Shown in pieces: positions 1 through 8,965 of a DNA stretch of 64,000 nucleotides. The position numbers and the translations under genes were made by a program. Positions within the stretch are counted from its first letter, which is position 1; each line of letters begins with the position of its first letter. Below the pieces are notes generated by a model. The model was given only the letters and a program-made list of their open reading frames with translations, was not told the origin of the DNA and ran no database searches. The DNA comes from Dyadobacter sp. SG02 (GTDB lineage Bacteria > Bacteroidota > Bacteroidia > Cytophagales > Spirosomataceae): the NCBI RefSeq assembly GCF_900109045.1, contig NZ_FNYL01000022.1, positions 33,233 through 97,232 on the forward strand. The letters run 5' to 3'.

Positions 1-2940
1 ACATTGCTCACCGTCCTGGGCGTTTCGAGGTTCGTGGTTAGCGATTCTTTGAAAATCTACGCCGTCCCATCCGACAAGAAGTTGATTATCGGCAAAAACC
101 GCAATTTCACCCTGAATGGACAAATGGTGGCGTCCAACTACCAGTTCCGCGGGCAGAACATCAAATTCGATTACAACCAGTTTTTCGTGAATGTGGCGCC
201 GTCCGACTCGATCACTTTTACGCCGCGCGATAAATTCGCGAAGGGCCAGAAAGGCGAAGTCGGCGGGCACGTGAAGTATGAAAAAGGCGGTACTTTCTAC
301 CTCAGCGACCCGAAAAACAAATCGGGTATTCAGAAAGGCATTAAAAAATCGCCCAGACTTGTGGTACCCGATGGTATGATCGTCTATTTCGACCAGCCCG
401 AACGCGGGACGGTACTTTATCCGCGGGAAGTATTTTTCAAGATTCCCAAAATAGATATGGACGGCCTCGACCAGCGTGATGTGATTTTCGAGGGCACATT
501 CAATTCCAACGGCATCATCCCGCCCATTCAGACCATTCTGAAAAGCATGCCCGATAACTCGCTCGGTTTCGACTACAAACCGCCGGTTACCGATATGAAA
601 TTGTACGAAGGCAAGGCACTGGCGAAGTTTACGGACACACTGACGATGGACAACACCGGTTTACATTCCAAAGCGGTACTGAAATACCTGTCGGCGTCGA
701 TGAATGCCAAAAACATCCTACTTACCTCCGATTCGCTCATGGCGACCGGCGATGTGGCGAGCATCAAGGAAGCCACCATCGGCAAGGGCTACTTCCCGGC
801 CGTTGCGCTGAAAGATTATGCATTGAAATGGTATCCCAATGCGGACAGCATGTTTATCAGCACGACTGGTAAATCTTTCACATTCCACCAGGGTACTACG
901 AACCTGGAAGGAAGCTTGTTGCTGCGCTCGACGGGTTTGTATGGAAATGGTAAATTGAAACGCGCCGATTCCGAGCTTACTTCGCCGGAAATTAAATTCA
1001 ATAAAGATGGATTTTTGGCCAATAAATCCTCATTTGCCATCAATAGTGGCGATTTGAAGTCTACCAAAAAGCTGCTGACGGGTAATAATGTCAATGTTGA
1101 TTTCAACTTCAAAACCGGTATTGCCAATTTCGTGACCGACGAATCGGGCTTTGGAAATGATTCGTCGGGTATGCAAATCCCGACGGCTTCCTACCAGACG
1201 CTCATCGGAAGTGCGAAATGGGATATGACCAAGAAAACGATCCTGATGAAAGGTTTGGGAGAAACTTCTTCCTACACCTCCACCGACCCGGATCAGGAGG
1301 GGCTTACATTCAACGGCTCCGAAGCGATTTACGACATTCAAAAAGTGACCCTGAACATCAAAGGAGTGCCGTTCATACAGACTGCCGACCTGAAAATCAT
1401 CCCGGACGGCGGTATGGTAGCAGTGGATAGCAAAGGCAAAATCGTTCCGCTGAAAAAGGCCCGTATCGAGATCGATACCCTGAATGTCTCGCACCACATG
1501 CGCGACGCTGACATCCGCATCGATTCGCGCAATCATTTCGAAGGTTCGGCCACTTACCAGTACATTACCGCGCGGAAAGATACATTCAATATCAAAATGC
1601 AGAATTTCGAGCTTGTGGAAGTCGGTGCCGGCGAGGAAGGCAAGCGCAAGGCGAAAGACAGCAAAGCCGCTCCCGGGGTTAAGTATTACACCACAGCCCG
1701 GGCCGACATTAAGGAGGCAGAAAATCTCTTCCTCTCGCCCCGCATTCAATATAAAGGCGCCATCAACCTGGTTGCCTACGAGCCTTCGCTGAAACTGGAT
1801 GGTTTTGTGAAACCGGTGATCAAGTTCCGCAAAGATTTCCAAAGCTCGTGGATCGTATATCAGGATTCTCCGGGCGAATCGGTTTCGATTAAAATCAATA
1901 AAGACCTTAAAAACGAGCACGAGATCCCGCTTTCGGTCGGTTTGCATTATAACGAGGCCAAGGGCATGTACATGAGCTTCCTTTCGCCTAAGGATTCGGA
2001 CGGCGACGAGGACATTTACCAGGCACAAGGTAATCTCAGCTACGACGAGGATAAGAAAGCATTCCGCGTTAACCCGCCACCGGGTGCTGACGGCCTTATC
2101 GACGAGGGGAATGCATTGGCTTTCGATGATAAAACCGGCCTGGCTACATTCGCGGGGCCATTCAAACTCATGCAGGCCAACTGGCTTCAAACCGTCGGCA
2201 GCGCCGAAGTACAGGTGGATAGCTCGAAATTCCGCTTCAATACCATGCTGCTCTTCAATGCGCCTGCATTGACTCCGATTGCCCCAACACTCGCCGCGAA
2301 GATCGTTGAAACTAACCTCGCGGAATCAAACAGCACCGCCGCAGATGATGATCCCGATCAATTGAACCGTAAACTTTCTGCATTGATCGGTCCGAAGGGT
2401 GTTGATGCCTACATGAAGCTGACAGCCGGAGGTTACAAGCCCATTTTTGAAGCCTCTCCCACCCTGGACATACCCATGGTGCTTTCCAATGTGAATTTGC
2501 ATTGGTCGCCCGTACATAATGCGTACTACTCGCAGGGACCGATCGGCGTGTCGCATTTCGGGCGCAACAATATCAATGCGCAAATGACCGGCGTGCTGGA
2601 ACTCCGTCGCGGTGTGGAGGGCGATGAATTCAGCCTGTACCTGGAAGCTTCACCGGATGTGTGGTACTATTTCGACCTGAAAGCGGGTGAACTGGGCGTC
2701 GTTTCTTCCATGCTTGATTTCAATGACGAGATCGTTGCGAAATCTAAGAATGTGAAATCCAAGGACATGACACTCGTGAGCATTGGAACTGAAGAGAAGG
2801 ATATGTTTGTTAACCGCTTCGACGATTTCTATCAGCCGGCATTGAAGAAAGCGAAGCTAGTGAAAACTGCGAAGAAGAAGCCGGCCGCCTCCCAAGCCGA
2901 AGAAAAGAAGAAAAAAGCGGAACCCACAGAAGGATTCTGA
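1..2940 (+). CDS. Large unrecognised protein, 3' part only
   Basis: The frame is open from the first base and ends at a TGA at 2938-2940, so at least 979 residues are present and the true start lies to the left of the window. The TTG at position 4 is probably an internal leucine codon. I do not recognise the family. The visible part is rich in short alternating hydrophobic and polar stretches (beta-strand-like), has many Asn, Asp, Ser and Gly turns, and shows no enzymatic motif or membrane segment. It ends in a Lys/Ala/Glu-rich basic tail of about 35 residues. This composition would suit a large extracytoplasmic beta-rich structural protein, but that is inference. A clear promoter for plsY follows, so plsY need not depend on this gene's transcript. 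Confidence 0.8.
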   Translation, partial: TLLTVLGVSRFVVSDSLKIYAVPSDKKLIIGKNRNFTLNGQMVASNYQFRGQNIKFDYNQFFVNVAPSDSITFTPRDKFAKGQKGEVGGHVKYEKGGTFYLSDPKNKSGIQKGIKKSPRLVVPDGMIVYFDQPERGTVLYPREVFFKIPKIDMDGLDQRDVIFEGTFNSNGIIPPIQTILKSMPDNSLGFDYKPPVTDMKLYEGKALAKFTDTLTMDNTGLHSKAVLKYLSASMNAKNILLTSDSLMATGDVASIKEATIGKGYFPAVALKDYALKWYPNADSMFISTTGKSFTFHQGTTNLEGSLLLRSTGLYGNGKLKRADSELTSPEIKFNKDGFLANKSSFAINSGDLKSTKKLLTGNNVNVDFNFKTGIANFVTDESGFGNDSSGMQIPTASYQTLIGSAKWDMTKKTILMKGLGETSSYTSTDPDQEGLTFNGSEAIYDIQKVTLNIKGVPFIQTADLKIIPDGGMVAVDSKGKIVPLKKARIEIDTLNVSHHMRDADIRIDSRNHFEGSATYQYITARKDTFNIKMQNFELVEVGAGEEGKRKAKDSKAAPGVKYYTTARADIKEAENLFLSPRIQYKGAINLVAYEPSLKLDGFVKPVIKFRKDFQSSWIVYQDSPGESVSIKINKDLKNEHEIPLSVGLHYNEAKGMYMSFLSPKDSDGDEDIYQAQGNLSYDEDKKAFRVNPPPGADGLIDEGNALAFDDKTGLATFAGPFKLMQANWLQTVGSAEVQVDSSKFRFNTMLLFNAPALTPIAPTLAAKIVETNLAESNSTAADDDPDQLNRKLSALIGPKGVDAYMKLTAGGYKPIFEASPTLDIPMVLSNVNLHWSPVHNAYYSQGPIGVSHFGRNNINAQMTGVLELRRGVEGDEFSLYLEASPDVWYYFDLKAGELGVVSSMLDFNDEIVAKSKNVKSKDMTLVSIGTEEKDMFVNRFDDFYQPALKKAKLVKTAKKKPAASQAEEKKKKAEPTEGF

Positions 2941-3020
2941 TGTGATTAGCAGCATTTACAATAGTTTATGCTATTTTTTGAAAAATTGTACACTGAAATG
3001 TAGTTTTACGCCACATTTGC

Positions 3021-3050
3021 TTGTAAAATCCTCCAACTATCGTATTTTTG
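3021..3050 (+). promoter_or_regulatory. Bacteroidota-type promoter of plsY
   Basis: A TTG at 3021-3023 is followed after 19 bases by TATTTTTG at 3043-3050. This fits the TTTG-N19-TAnnTTTG consensus of the primary sigma factor in this phylum. Transcription would start near 3056, leaving a leader of about 40 bases before the ATG at 3095. Confidence 0.7.
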
Positions 3051-3094
3051 AGAAAAGCTTTTTGTAATTTAAATTTATCTTTGAATAGTACAAA

Positions 3095-3745
3095 ATGAGT
3101 GTTGCCTTATTAATAGTTGCGGTTGTTGCTGCTTATTTGCTGGGTTCCATCCCAAGTTCAGTCTGGTACGGCATTGGGTATTTTGGAATAGATGTCAGGA
3201 AACACGGCAGCGGTAACGCGGGTGCCACCAACACATTCCGGGTATTAGGCAAACGCGCAGGGACAGTTGTAATGCTCATCGATGTACTGAAAGGCTGGAC
3301 GGCCACTTGCCTCGCTTCGATGCTTTTCTATATGAACGAGATCGGCGAAACGGAGCTCCTGATGTACAAGATCATCTTCGGGATCATCGCTATTATCGGC
3401 CATATCTTCCCCATTTTTGTGAATTTCAAAGGCGGTAAGGGCATAGCCACGTTACTCGGAATGGTTTTGGCTATTCATCCAGAGCTCGCGTCCGTCTGCA
3501 TCACTATATTTATTCTGACACTAATTGCATCTCAATACGTATCGCTGAGCTCGATCCTCGCGACGCTGGCATTTCCGGTACTTTCCTGGACGGGCGCTTT
3601 TGGGCATCCTGAGCCGCTACTGGTAGTTTTCGGATTTGTAATGTTTGTCCTGGTTGTTTTTACACACCAGAAAAACATTGTCCGCCTGCTCAACGGCAAC
3701 GAAAACCGGGTGAACATTTTCGCGAAATCGAAAGCACGTAGCTGA
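3095..3745 (+). CDS. plsY: Glycerol-3-phosphate acyltransferase PlsY
   Basis: PlsY transfers the acyl group of acyl-phosphate to glycerol 3-phosphate, giving lysophosphatidate, the first committed step of membrane phospholipid synthesis. It is an integral inner-membrane enzyme. The 216-residue protein has the usual PlsY length and several hydrophobic segments. It carries the family signatures: LGSIPSS near residues 16-22, KHGSGNAGATNTFR at 37-49, and FKGGKGIATLLG at 111-122, the last being the acyl-phosphate/glycerol-phosphate site region. The ATG follows a good promoter. A strong terminator sits between this gene and the dipeptidase downstream, so it is probably transcribed alone. Confidence 0.95.
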   Translation: MSVALLIVAVVAAYLLGSIPSSVWYGIGYFGIDVRKHGSGNAGATNTFRVLGKRAGTVVMLIDVLKGWTATCLASMLFYMNEIGETELLMYKIIFGIIAIIGHIFPIFVNFKGGKGIATLLGMVLAIHPELASVCITIFILTLIASQYVSLSSILATLAFPVLSWTGAFGHPEPLLVVFGFVMFVLVVFTHQKNIVRLLNGNENRVNIFAKSKARS

Positions 3746-3773
3746 TATTCTTAATCTAACCCTTGTTAATCCC

Positions 3774-3808
3774 AACCCCTGAGGCACAACCTTAGGGGTT
3801 ATTTTTTT
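3774..3808 (+). terminator. Rho-independent terminator after plsY
   Basis: An 11-bp stem (3774-3784 with 3790-3800, one G-U pair) closes a 5-base loop and is followed by a run of seven T. The TTG at 3812, four bases beyond it, is therefore an unlikely translation start for the next gene. Confidence 0.85.
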
Positions 3809-3850
3809 AACTTGACCGCCGATTCAGTAAAGACTAAAAACAACCATTCA

Positions 3851-5212
3851 ATGCAAGAATATATTGAAAAGAACCGCGACCGGTTTCTGAACGAATTGCT
3901 CGATCTGCTCCGTATCCCGTCGGTAAGTGCCGATTCGAAGTTCAAACCCGATATGCTCAAAGCCGCGGAATACGTGCGCGACCGCATCGCCGAAGCCGGT
4001 GCCGACCGTGCTGAGATCTATGAGACCCAAGGCCATCCGGTAGTTTACGGCGAAAAAATCATCGACCCTGCATTACCTACCGTGCTCGTGTACGGGCATT
4101 ACGACGTCCAGCCAGCCGATCCTTACGAGCTCTGGAATTCTCCCCCATTCGAGCCGGTGATCAAAAACGATCGCATATACGCCCGTGGCGCGTGCGACGA
4201 CAAAGGGCAGTTTTATATGCATATCAAAGCCCTCGAAATCATGCTCGCGACAGGTACGCTAGCGTGTAACGTGAAGGTGATGATTGAAGGGGAGGAAGAA
4301 ATCGGGTCGTCTAATCTTGGGACATTTGTCCGGGAATATAAAGAAATGCTGCAATGCGACACGATCCTTATTTCTGACACAAGTATCATCGCGAACGACG
4401 TTCCCTCTATCGAAACCGGTCTTCGTGGACTGACCTATGTCGAAGTAGAAGTGGTAGGTGCCAACCGCGACCTGCATTCCGGCGTGTACGGCGGTGGCGT
4501 AGCGAACCCGATCAACGTCCTTTGCGAAATGATCACTTCGCTGAAAGACGAGAACGGCCACATTACCATCCCTGGCTTCTACGACAAAGTAGAGGAATTA
4601 AGCGCCTCCGAGCGTGCTGCACTGAACGCGGCACCATTTGATTTGGAAGAATACAAAAAAGACCTCGATATCGGCGACGTCGCCGGTGAAAGAGGCTATA
4701 CCACCATTGAAAGAACCTCGGTACGTCCTACTTTGGATGTAAACGGTATCTGGGGCGGCTACATTGGTGAAGGTGCCAAAACCGTATTGCCCTCGAAGGC
4801 CCACGCCAAGATCTCCATGCGACTCGTCCCGAACCAGAACGAAGACGAAATTTGCGAAATCTTTACCAAGCATTTCGAATCCATCGCGCCGGCTTCCGTA
4901 AAAGTGAAAGTGGTACCCCACCACGGCGGCTTGCCTTACGTAACTCCGACAGATTCACTAGAATACCTCGCTGCAGAACTGGCAATGGAAGAATCATTTG
5001 GTAAGAAGCCTATCCCTACCCGCGGCGGCGGCAGCATTCCGATCGTGGCGCTGTTTGAGCAGGAACTGGGCTGCAAGAGCATTCTGATGGGCTTCGGGCT
5101 CGATATCGACGCATTGCATTCACCGAATGAGAGCTACGGATTGTTCAATTATTACAAAGGCATTGAAACGATCCCGTTGTTTTTCAAACATTATGCGGAA
5201 TTGAAACGATAA
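3851..5212 (+). CDS. M20-family dipeptidase / metallopeptidase
   Basis: This is a cytosolic di-zinc exopeptidase of the M20 clan (CNDP/ArgE/DapE-like), most likely cleaving dipeptides or small peptides. The 453-residue protein shows YGHYDVQP at residues 81-88 (metal ligand His83 and catalytic Asp85), ARGACDDKGQ at 111-120 (bridging Asp), and EGEEEIGS at 147-154 (general-base and ligand Glu). A late DALHSPNE supplies the last His ligand. I chose the ATG at 3851; the frame is open back to a TTG at 3812, but that codon sits directly behind the plsY terminator. A long palindrome follows the stop. The exact substrate cannot be read from sequence. Confidence 0.9.
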   Translation: MQEYIEKNRDRFLNELLDLLRIPSVSADSKFKPDMLKAAEYVRDRIAEAGADRAEIYETQGHPVVYGEKIIDPALPTVLVYGHYDVQPADPYELWNSPPFEPVIKNDRIYARGACDDKGQFYMHIKALEIMLATGTLACNVKVMIEGEEEIGSSNLGTFVREYKEMLQCDTILISDTSIIANDVPSIETGLRGLTYVEVEVVGANRDLHSGVYGGGVANPINVLCEMITSLKDENGHITIPGFYDKVEELSASERAALNAAPFDLEEYKKDLDIGDVAGERGYTTIERTSVRPTLDVNGIWGGYIGEGAKTVLPSKAHAKISMRLVPNQNEDEICEIFTKHFESIAPASVKVKVVPHHGGLPYVTPTDSLEYLAAELAMEESFGKKPIPTRGGGSIPIVALFEQELGCKSILMGFGLDIDALHSPNESYGLFNYYKGIETIPLFFKHYAELKR

Positions 5213-5221
5213 CGCGATTCA

Positions 5222-5289
5222 TTTCTACAAGTCTTACGGTGCTCCGCACCTCAACGCCAAGGTGCAGAGCACCGTAAGACTTGTAGAAA
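5222..5289. repeat. Long near-perfect palindrome between convergent genes
   Basis: Two 30-base arms (5222-5251 and 5260-5289) are inverted copies with a single mismatch, around an 8-base loop. A third, diverged copy of the right arm seems to start at about 5291 (gcaccgta followed by tttgtcgg). The element lies between the convergent dipeptidase and TPR genes. It could act as a bidirectional terminator, but it lacks a T-run and looks more like a dispersed REP/BIME-type repeat. Confidence 0.75.
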
Positions 5290-5331
5290 AGCACCGTAGT
5301 ATTTGTCGGGAATGCAGATAATGCGTTCCTG

Positions 5332-6558
5332 TTACCGCTTCCGCCGCTGGTCGCGTTTCATTTTTTTTAAATTCGCGATGGCGGCCTTTGCCTCTTTATC
5401 CTGGCTGGATTTCTTATCTGCGCGGTCATCGGCGAGCTTGTAGTAGCGTAATGCCTCGTCGTAATCCTTTTTATGCTCCGCAATTTTCCCCAACCCCAGC
5501 AACGAGGATACGTAATACCCAGCATTCATCGAGTTGGTTTGTGTTGAATAGTCGATCGCCTTCTTGTAATATTCACCGGCTGCGTCGTAGTTGCGGTGGT
5601 AGTTCATATTGTAATAAGCCAGCACATAAGCCGCATTCCGGCCACTCACGCCTTCATAACCAGGCATTCCCTGATTGATTTTTGTGATAATATTTTGCGC
5701 TGCCTGCTCCGCCTCGGCCATTTTACCTGTTACAAAGGCCGTCCGGCAAAAATACCGCTCGAAATAGGGGTTGTTCGGGTACGTCTGCCACATGTATTTG
5801 GCCATTTCGTACGCTTTGCTGTACTCATTTTCCATGCTGTAAATCTGCAACAGGAAGTAACGGGCTTCCACGCGGGTGTAAAATGCATTATTACCCACCT
5901 TTTCAAGCTGCTGCTCGCCGAGCTTCTTGTTGCCTTTCGGGAAAAGCGCCAGGATCGGTTTCAGGATTGGATATTCCTTGGGTACCCATTCTGCGTAATA
6001 GTTATACAGACCATCGCCGAAAAGCAATTCCGGCGAGAGGTCGCCATTACCCTTGCATTGTTCGAAATATTTCAATGATTTTTTCCCTGCAAATGCCGCC
6101 TTCGCCCAGCTTTCACGCTCGGCGTAGAGCCTGCCCTTGAATGCGTAAGCGGCTGCGAGGAAGAAGGCGGGTTCTATTTTATTTTCCTGGTCGTCATACA
6201 GCTCCTCGGCGAGCGTGATGGTCGAATCCATTTGCGCGAGGAAAGTTTTGTCGTACGTTTCATTCTCTGTGTTCGGTACAATTTTCCACCACTCGGCCAG
6301 ACCCATCAGAAAGTGGGGCATAGGGTGTTTGGGGTAACGGTATTTGAGCCACCGGAACTCCGCGTCTGCTTCGTAAAACTGATAATTGTACAATTTATTA
6401 ATCGCCTCGGTCGACTCGATTTGTACCCCGGGATTTTGGAGGACCATCGCATACTTCTTGTCCAACTCGGCCGAAGAATACAATTGCGCGGTCGCAATGT
6501 GGCTTGTCATTACAGTTAAGCAGCAGAATATGATTATGTTAATAACTGATCTTGTCAT
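5332..6558 (-). CDS. Exported TPR protein
   Basis: This 408-residue protein begins with a hydrophobic signal peptide of about 24 residues ending in ATAQ, so it is probably periplasmic or attached to the outer membrane. The rest is alpha-helical with degenerate tetratricopeptide repeats. The clearest are near residues 45-80 (YNYQFYEADAEFRWLKYRYP) and 330-390 (YDAAGEYYKKAIDY and YDEALRYYKLADDRA). The C-terminus is a strongly basic tail. TPR domains bind partner proteins, and no enzymatic motif is visible. It is convergent with the dipeptidase and divergent from the phosphoribosyltransferase gene. No partner or substrate can be named. Confidence 0.8.
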   Translation of the reverse strand: MTRSVINIIIFCCLTVMTSHIATAQLYSSAELDKKYAMVLQNPGVQIESTEAINKLYNYQFYEADAEFRWLKYRYPKHPMPHFLMGLAEWWKIVPNTENETYDKTFLAQMDSTITLAEELYDDQENKIEPAFFLAAAYAFKGRLYAERESWAKAAFAGKKSLKYFEQCKGNGDLSPELLFGDGLYNYYAEWVPKEYPILKPILALFPKGNKKLGEQQLEKVGNNAFYTRVEARYFLLQIYSMENEYSKAYEMAKYMWQTYPNNPYFERYFCRTAFVTGKMAEAEQAAQNIITKINQGMPGYEGVSGRNAAYVLAYYNMNYHRNYDAAGEYYKKAIDYSTQTNSMNAGYYVSSLLGLGKIAEHKKDYDEALRYYKLADDRADKKSSQDKEAKAAIANLKKMKRDQRRKR

Positions 6559-6725
6559 AGCAGGGGTAAATCTGTCCTATTAACGCCTGATTTATATTTT
6601 GCGTTTGTCAGCGGCCCGGTTTTTAAAAAAAGAGTTAATATTGATCCTCAGAGTATTTGACGGGGCCGGCCGGCTTCAAGAAGGCGTCTCATCGTCTTCC
6701 CGAACTTGATTCGCACTTCAAAATT

Positions 6726-7253
6726 ATGATTAACATTCTGGATAAAACATTTGTCCCTTTTATTTCGCGCGAAACGATCGAAAAACGCATTGCTGATTTA
6801 GCTGCCGGTATCAACTCCGATTATGCGGATTCGTGCCCGGTGTTTATCATTGTACTGAATGGTGCGTTTCTTTTCGCGAGCGAGCTGGTCAAGAATATTT
6901 CGCTCGCGTGCGAAATCAACTTCATTCGGCTTTCCTCCTATTCCCAAACCTCCTCGACGGGCTCGGTGCGGGAAATTATCGGGATGGACGCCAGCATTGC
7001 GGGGCGCGATGTGATCATTATTGAGGATATTGTGGACACGGGGCTGACCATGTCGCAACTGATCACAAAATTAAAGGCAATGTCGCCCAAATCCGTTGAA
7101 ATCGCTACTTTGCTGCACAAGCCGGAAGCGTTGAAAACCCCGGTGGACATGCGTTATGTCGGCTTCGAAATCGAAAATAAATTTGTGGTCGGCTACGGCC
7201 TCGATTACGACGGCATCGGGCGAAACCTCGACGCGATTTACGTTCTAGCCTGA
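6726..7253 (+). CDS. hpt: Hypoxanthine (guanine) phosphoribosyltransferase
   Basis: The enzyme salvages hypoxanthine and guanine by transferring phosphoribose from PRPP to make IMP or GMP in the cytosol. The 175-residue protein has the normal length of bacterial Hpt. It shows the PRPP-binding signature VIIIEDIVDTGLTM at residues 96-109 with its two acidic residues. An N-terminal LNGAFLFASELV (44-55) matches the first PRPP loop, and a C-terminal YVGFEIENKFVVGYGLDY matches the purine-binding region. I start it at the ATG at 6726. The frame is open back to a TTG at 6657, but the extra 23 residues would not match the family. A metallohydrolase gene follows after 39 bases and may be cotranscribed. 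Confidence 0.9.
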   Translation: MINILDKTFVPFISRETIEKRIADLAAGINSDYADSCPVFIIVLNGAFLFASELVKNISLACEINFIRLSSYSQTSSTGSVREIIGMDASIAGRDVIIIEDIVDTGLTMSQLITKLKAMSPKSVEIATLLHKPEALKTPVDMRYVGFEIENKFVVGYGLDYDGIGRNLDAIYVLA

Positions 7254-7292
7254 TCCCTCTTTTTTCACCAACGTTCTAAATTCCAAACCTTT

Positions 7293-8693
7293 ATGCTTAT
7301 CCAATTCTTTGGCGCCGCACGCACCGTAACCGGAAGCAAGCACCTCATTACCACCGAAAAAGGAACCAAAATTTTGCTCGATTGCGGGCTTTTCCAGGGT
7401 ATCCAGACCGACGAGTTCAATCAGGAATTCGGGTTCAAACCCGCCGACGTCGATTACGTAATCCTCTCGCACGCGCATATCGACCACTCGGGGCTTCTCC
7501 CGCGCCTCGTGCGCAAGGGCTTCAAGGGGCCGATCTACTGCACCGCCGCTACCGCAGACCTTTGCCGCGTAATGTTGCTCGATAGCGCCCATATCCAGGA
7601 AAAAGACCTTGAACGCATTAACCACCGACGCAAAAAACAAGGCCGTCCGCTGCTCGAAGAATTGTATAATGCCGAAGATGCTGCGCACGCATTGACCCTT
7701 TTCAAAACGGTACGCTATGGACAGACTTTCTTTTTAGGTGAAGACAACGAAGTGTCCGTCATCCTGACCGACGCCGCGCATTTGCTTGGCAGCGCCGCCG
7801 TGCATTTGAGTATTCCTGATGAAGGAACATTTAAACAAGTAACATTTACCGGCGACATTGGTCGTCCCGAGGACCGCATTCTCCGTAAGCCCGAAGAATT
7901 TCCGCAGGCCGATTACATCATCTGCGAATCGACCTACGGCGACCGGTTGCACGAAAAGGAGATCGATATGCACGCGCATTTGCTGCATATTGTGCAGGAA
8001 ACATGCATTCGCCGTCGCGGTAAGCTTATCATCCCGGCTTTCGCGATAGACCGTACACAGGAACTCATCTACGCCCTCGACCAGCTTTCGAGCTCCGGCC
8101 AGCTCCCGCAGATTCCCGTTTACATCGACAGCCCGCTCGCCATCCGCGCCACGGCCATCATGAAGGAACACGACGAATGCTTCAACCCCGAAATCCTTGA
8201 ATACATTGAAAAGGATGGCGATGCATTTGCATTCCCGTACCTTAATTACATTTCCGACGTTCAGCAATCCATCGCTCTCAACGACCGTAAAGAGCCCTGC
8301 ATCATCATTTCGGCCTCCGGAATGGCCGAAGCCGGGCGCATTAAGCACCATATCAAAAACAATATCGGCGACCCGAACTCGACGATCCTGCTCGTAGGCT
8401 ACGCTTCCGCGAACACGCTCGCCGGCGCATTAAAGCGCGGGGACACGCACGTAAACATCTTTGGCGAGAAGTTCGAGGTAAAATGCCGCGTCGAAACCAT
8501 GGATTCCTTCTCCGGCCACGGTGATTACAACGAAATGCTGGAATTCCTATCTTGCCAGAAGCCCGAGCGCGTGAAGGAAGTGTTCCTCGTCCACGGCGAA
8601 TACGAGACACAAATTGCCTTCAAATTGAAGCTGGAAAAGGCAGGATATCCCAAAATCCACATTCCAGCGCTCTACGAAGGCGTAAAAATTTAA
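7293..8693 (+). CDS. Metallo-beta-lactamase / beta-CASP ribonuclease-like hydrolase
   Basis: The 466-residue protein belongs to the metallo-beta-lactamase fold with a beta-CASP insert, the group of CPSF73-like RNA nucleases. HAHIDHSG at residues 60-67 provides the di-zinc ligands (His60, His62, Asp64, His65). TGDIGR near 190 supplies the bridging Asp. Further conserved beta-CASP blocks follow: IPAFAIDRTQELIYAL, ISASGMAEAGRIKHH and FSGHGDYNEML. An HGE near the C-terminus completes the set. The likely role is endo- or exonucleolytic RNA processing in the cytosol, though many bacterial members are uncharacterised. It lies just upstream of tRNA-Leu, which has its own promoter. Confidence 0.88.
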   Translation: MLIQFFGAARTVTGSKHLITTEKGTKILLDCGLFQGIQTDEFNQEFGFKPADVDYVILSHAHIDHSGLLPRLVRKGFKGPIYCTAATADLCRVMLLDSAHIQEKDLERINHRRKKQGRPLLEELYNAEDAAHALTLFKTVRYGQTFFLGEDNEVSVILTDAAHLLGSAAVHLSIPDEGTFKQVTFTGDIGRPEDRILRKPEEFPQADYIICESTYGDRLHEKEIDMHAHLLHIVQETCIRRRGKLIIPAFAIDRTQELIYALDQLSSSGQLPQIPVYIDSPLAIRATAIMKEHDECFNPEILEYIEKDGDAFAFPYLNYISDVQQSIALNDRKEPCIIISASGMAEAGRIKHHIKNNIGDPNSTILLVGYASANTLAGALKRGDTHVNIFGEKFEVKCRVETMDSFSGHGDYNEMLEFLSCQKPERVKEVFLVHGEYETQIAFKLKLEKAGYPKIHIPALYEGVKI

Positions 8694-8731
8694 ATTTTTC
8701 AGCTTTTTTAAGCTCTTGAAACCCCAAACGC

Positions 8732-8763
8732 TTGTAAAGTCCAAAACAAGATTACTATCTTTG
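8732..8763 (+). promoter_or_regulatory. Promoter of tRNA-Leu
   Basis: TATCTTTG at 8756-8763 is an exact TAnnTTTG -7 element, with a TTG at 8732-8734 (21-base spacer). The start site would fall about 10 bases before the mature tRNA. Confidence 0.6.
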
Positions 8764-8777
8764 CCCACCGAATTCAA

Positions 8778-8861
8778 GCCGAAGTGGTGAAACTGGTAGA
8801 CACGCACGTTTCAGGGGCGTGAGGGAGCAATCCTGTGCGGGTTCGAGTCCCGCCTTCGGCA
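8778..8861 (+). tRNA. tRNA-Leu (anticodon CAG)
   Basis: The 7-bp acceptor stem pairs GCCGAAG (8778-8784) with CTTCGGC (8854-8860), followed by discriminator A. The D-arm carries the GG (actGGtag) of a class II tRNA. The anticodon loop TTCAGGG gives CAG, which reads CUG leucine codons. A long variable arm (agg...cct) and a T-arm GCGGG-TTCGAGT-CCCGC follow, all typical of tRNA-Leu. The 3' CCA is not encoded. Confidence 0.95.
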
Positions 8862-8862
8862 C

Positions 8863-8897
8863 AAAACGCTGTTTCTGTTATCAGGAACGGCGTTTTT
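8863..8897 (+). terminator. Terminator of tRNA-Leu
   Basis: A 15-bp stem with two G-U pairs (8863-8877 with 8882-8896) around a TTAT loop runs into a T-tract directly after the tRNA. Confidence 0.85.
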
Positions 8898-8965
8898 GCT
8901 TTTTAACCGAAAATGAAGACTTCCCGTGTCTATACAATTTCAATCGCCATAAGGTCGGGTAATGC

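Noticed and set aside
1030..2190. 386-codon open frame on the minus strand inside the first gene
   Set aside because: It is antisense to a well-formed gene, has no family motif, and its existence follows from codon bias on the other strand.
3812..3850. TTG start extending the M20 peptidase by 13 residues
   Set aside because: It lies four bases behind a strong terminator, leaving no room for a leader; the ATG at 3851 matches the family N-terminus.
5222..5289. Insertion-sequence end or attachment site
   Set aside because: No transposase or target duplication is present; a REP-like palindrome explains it better.
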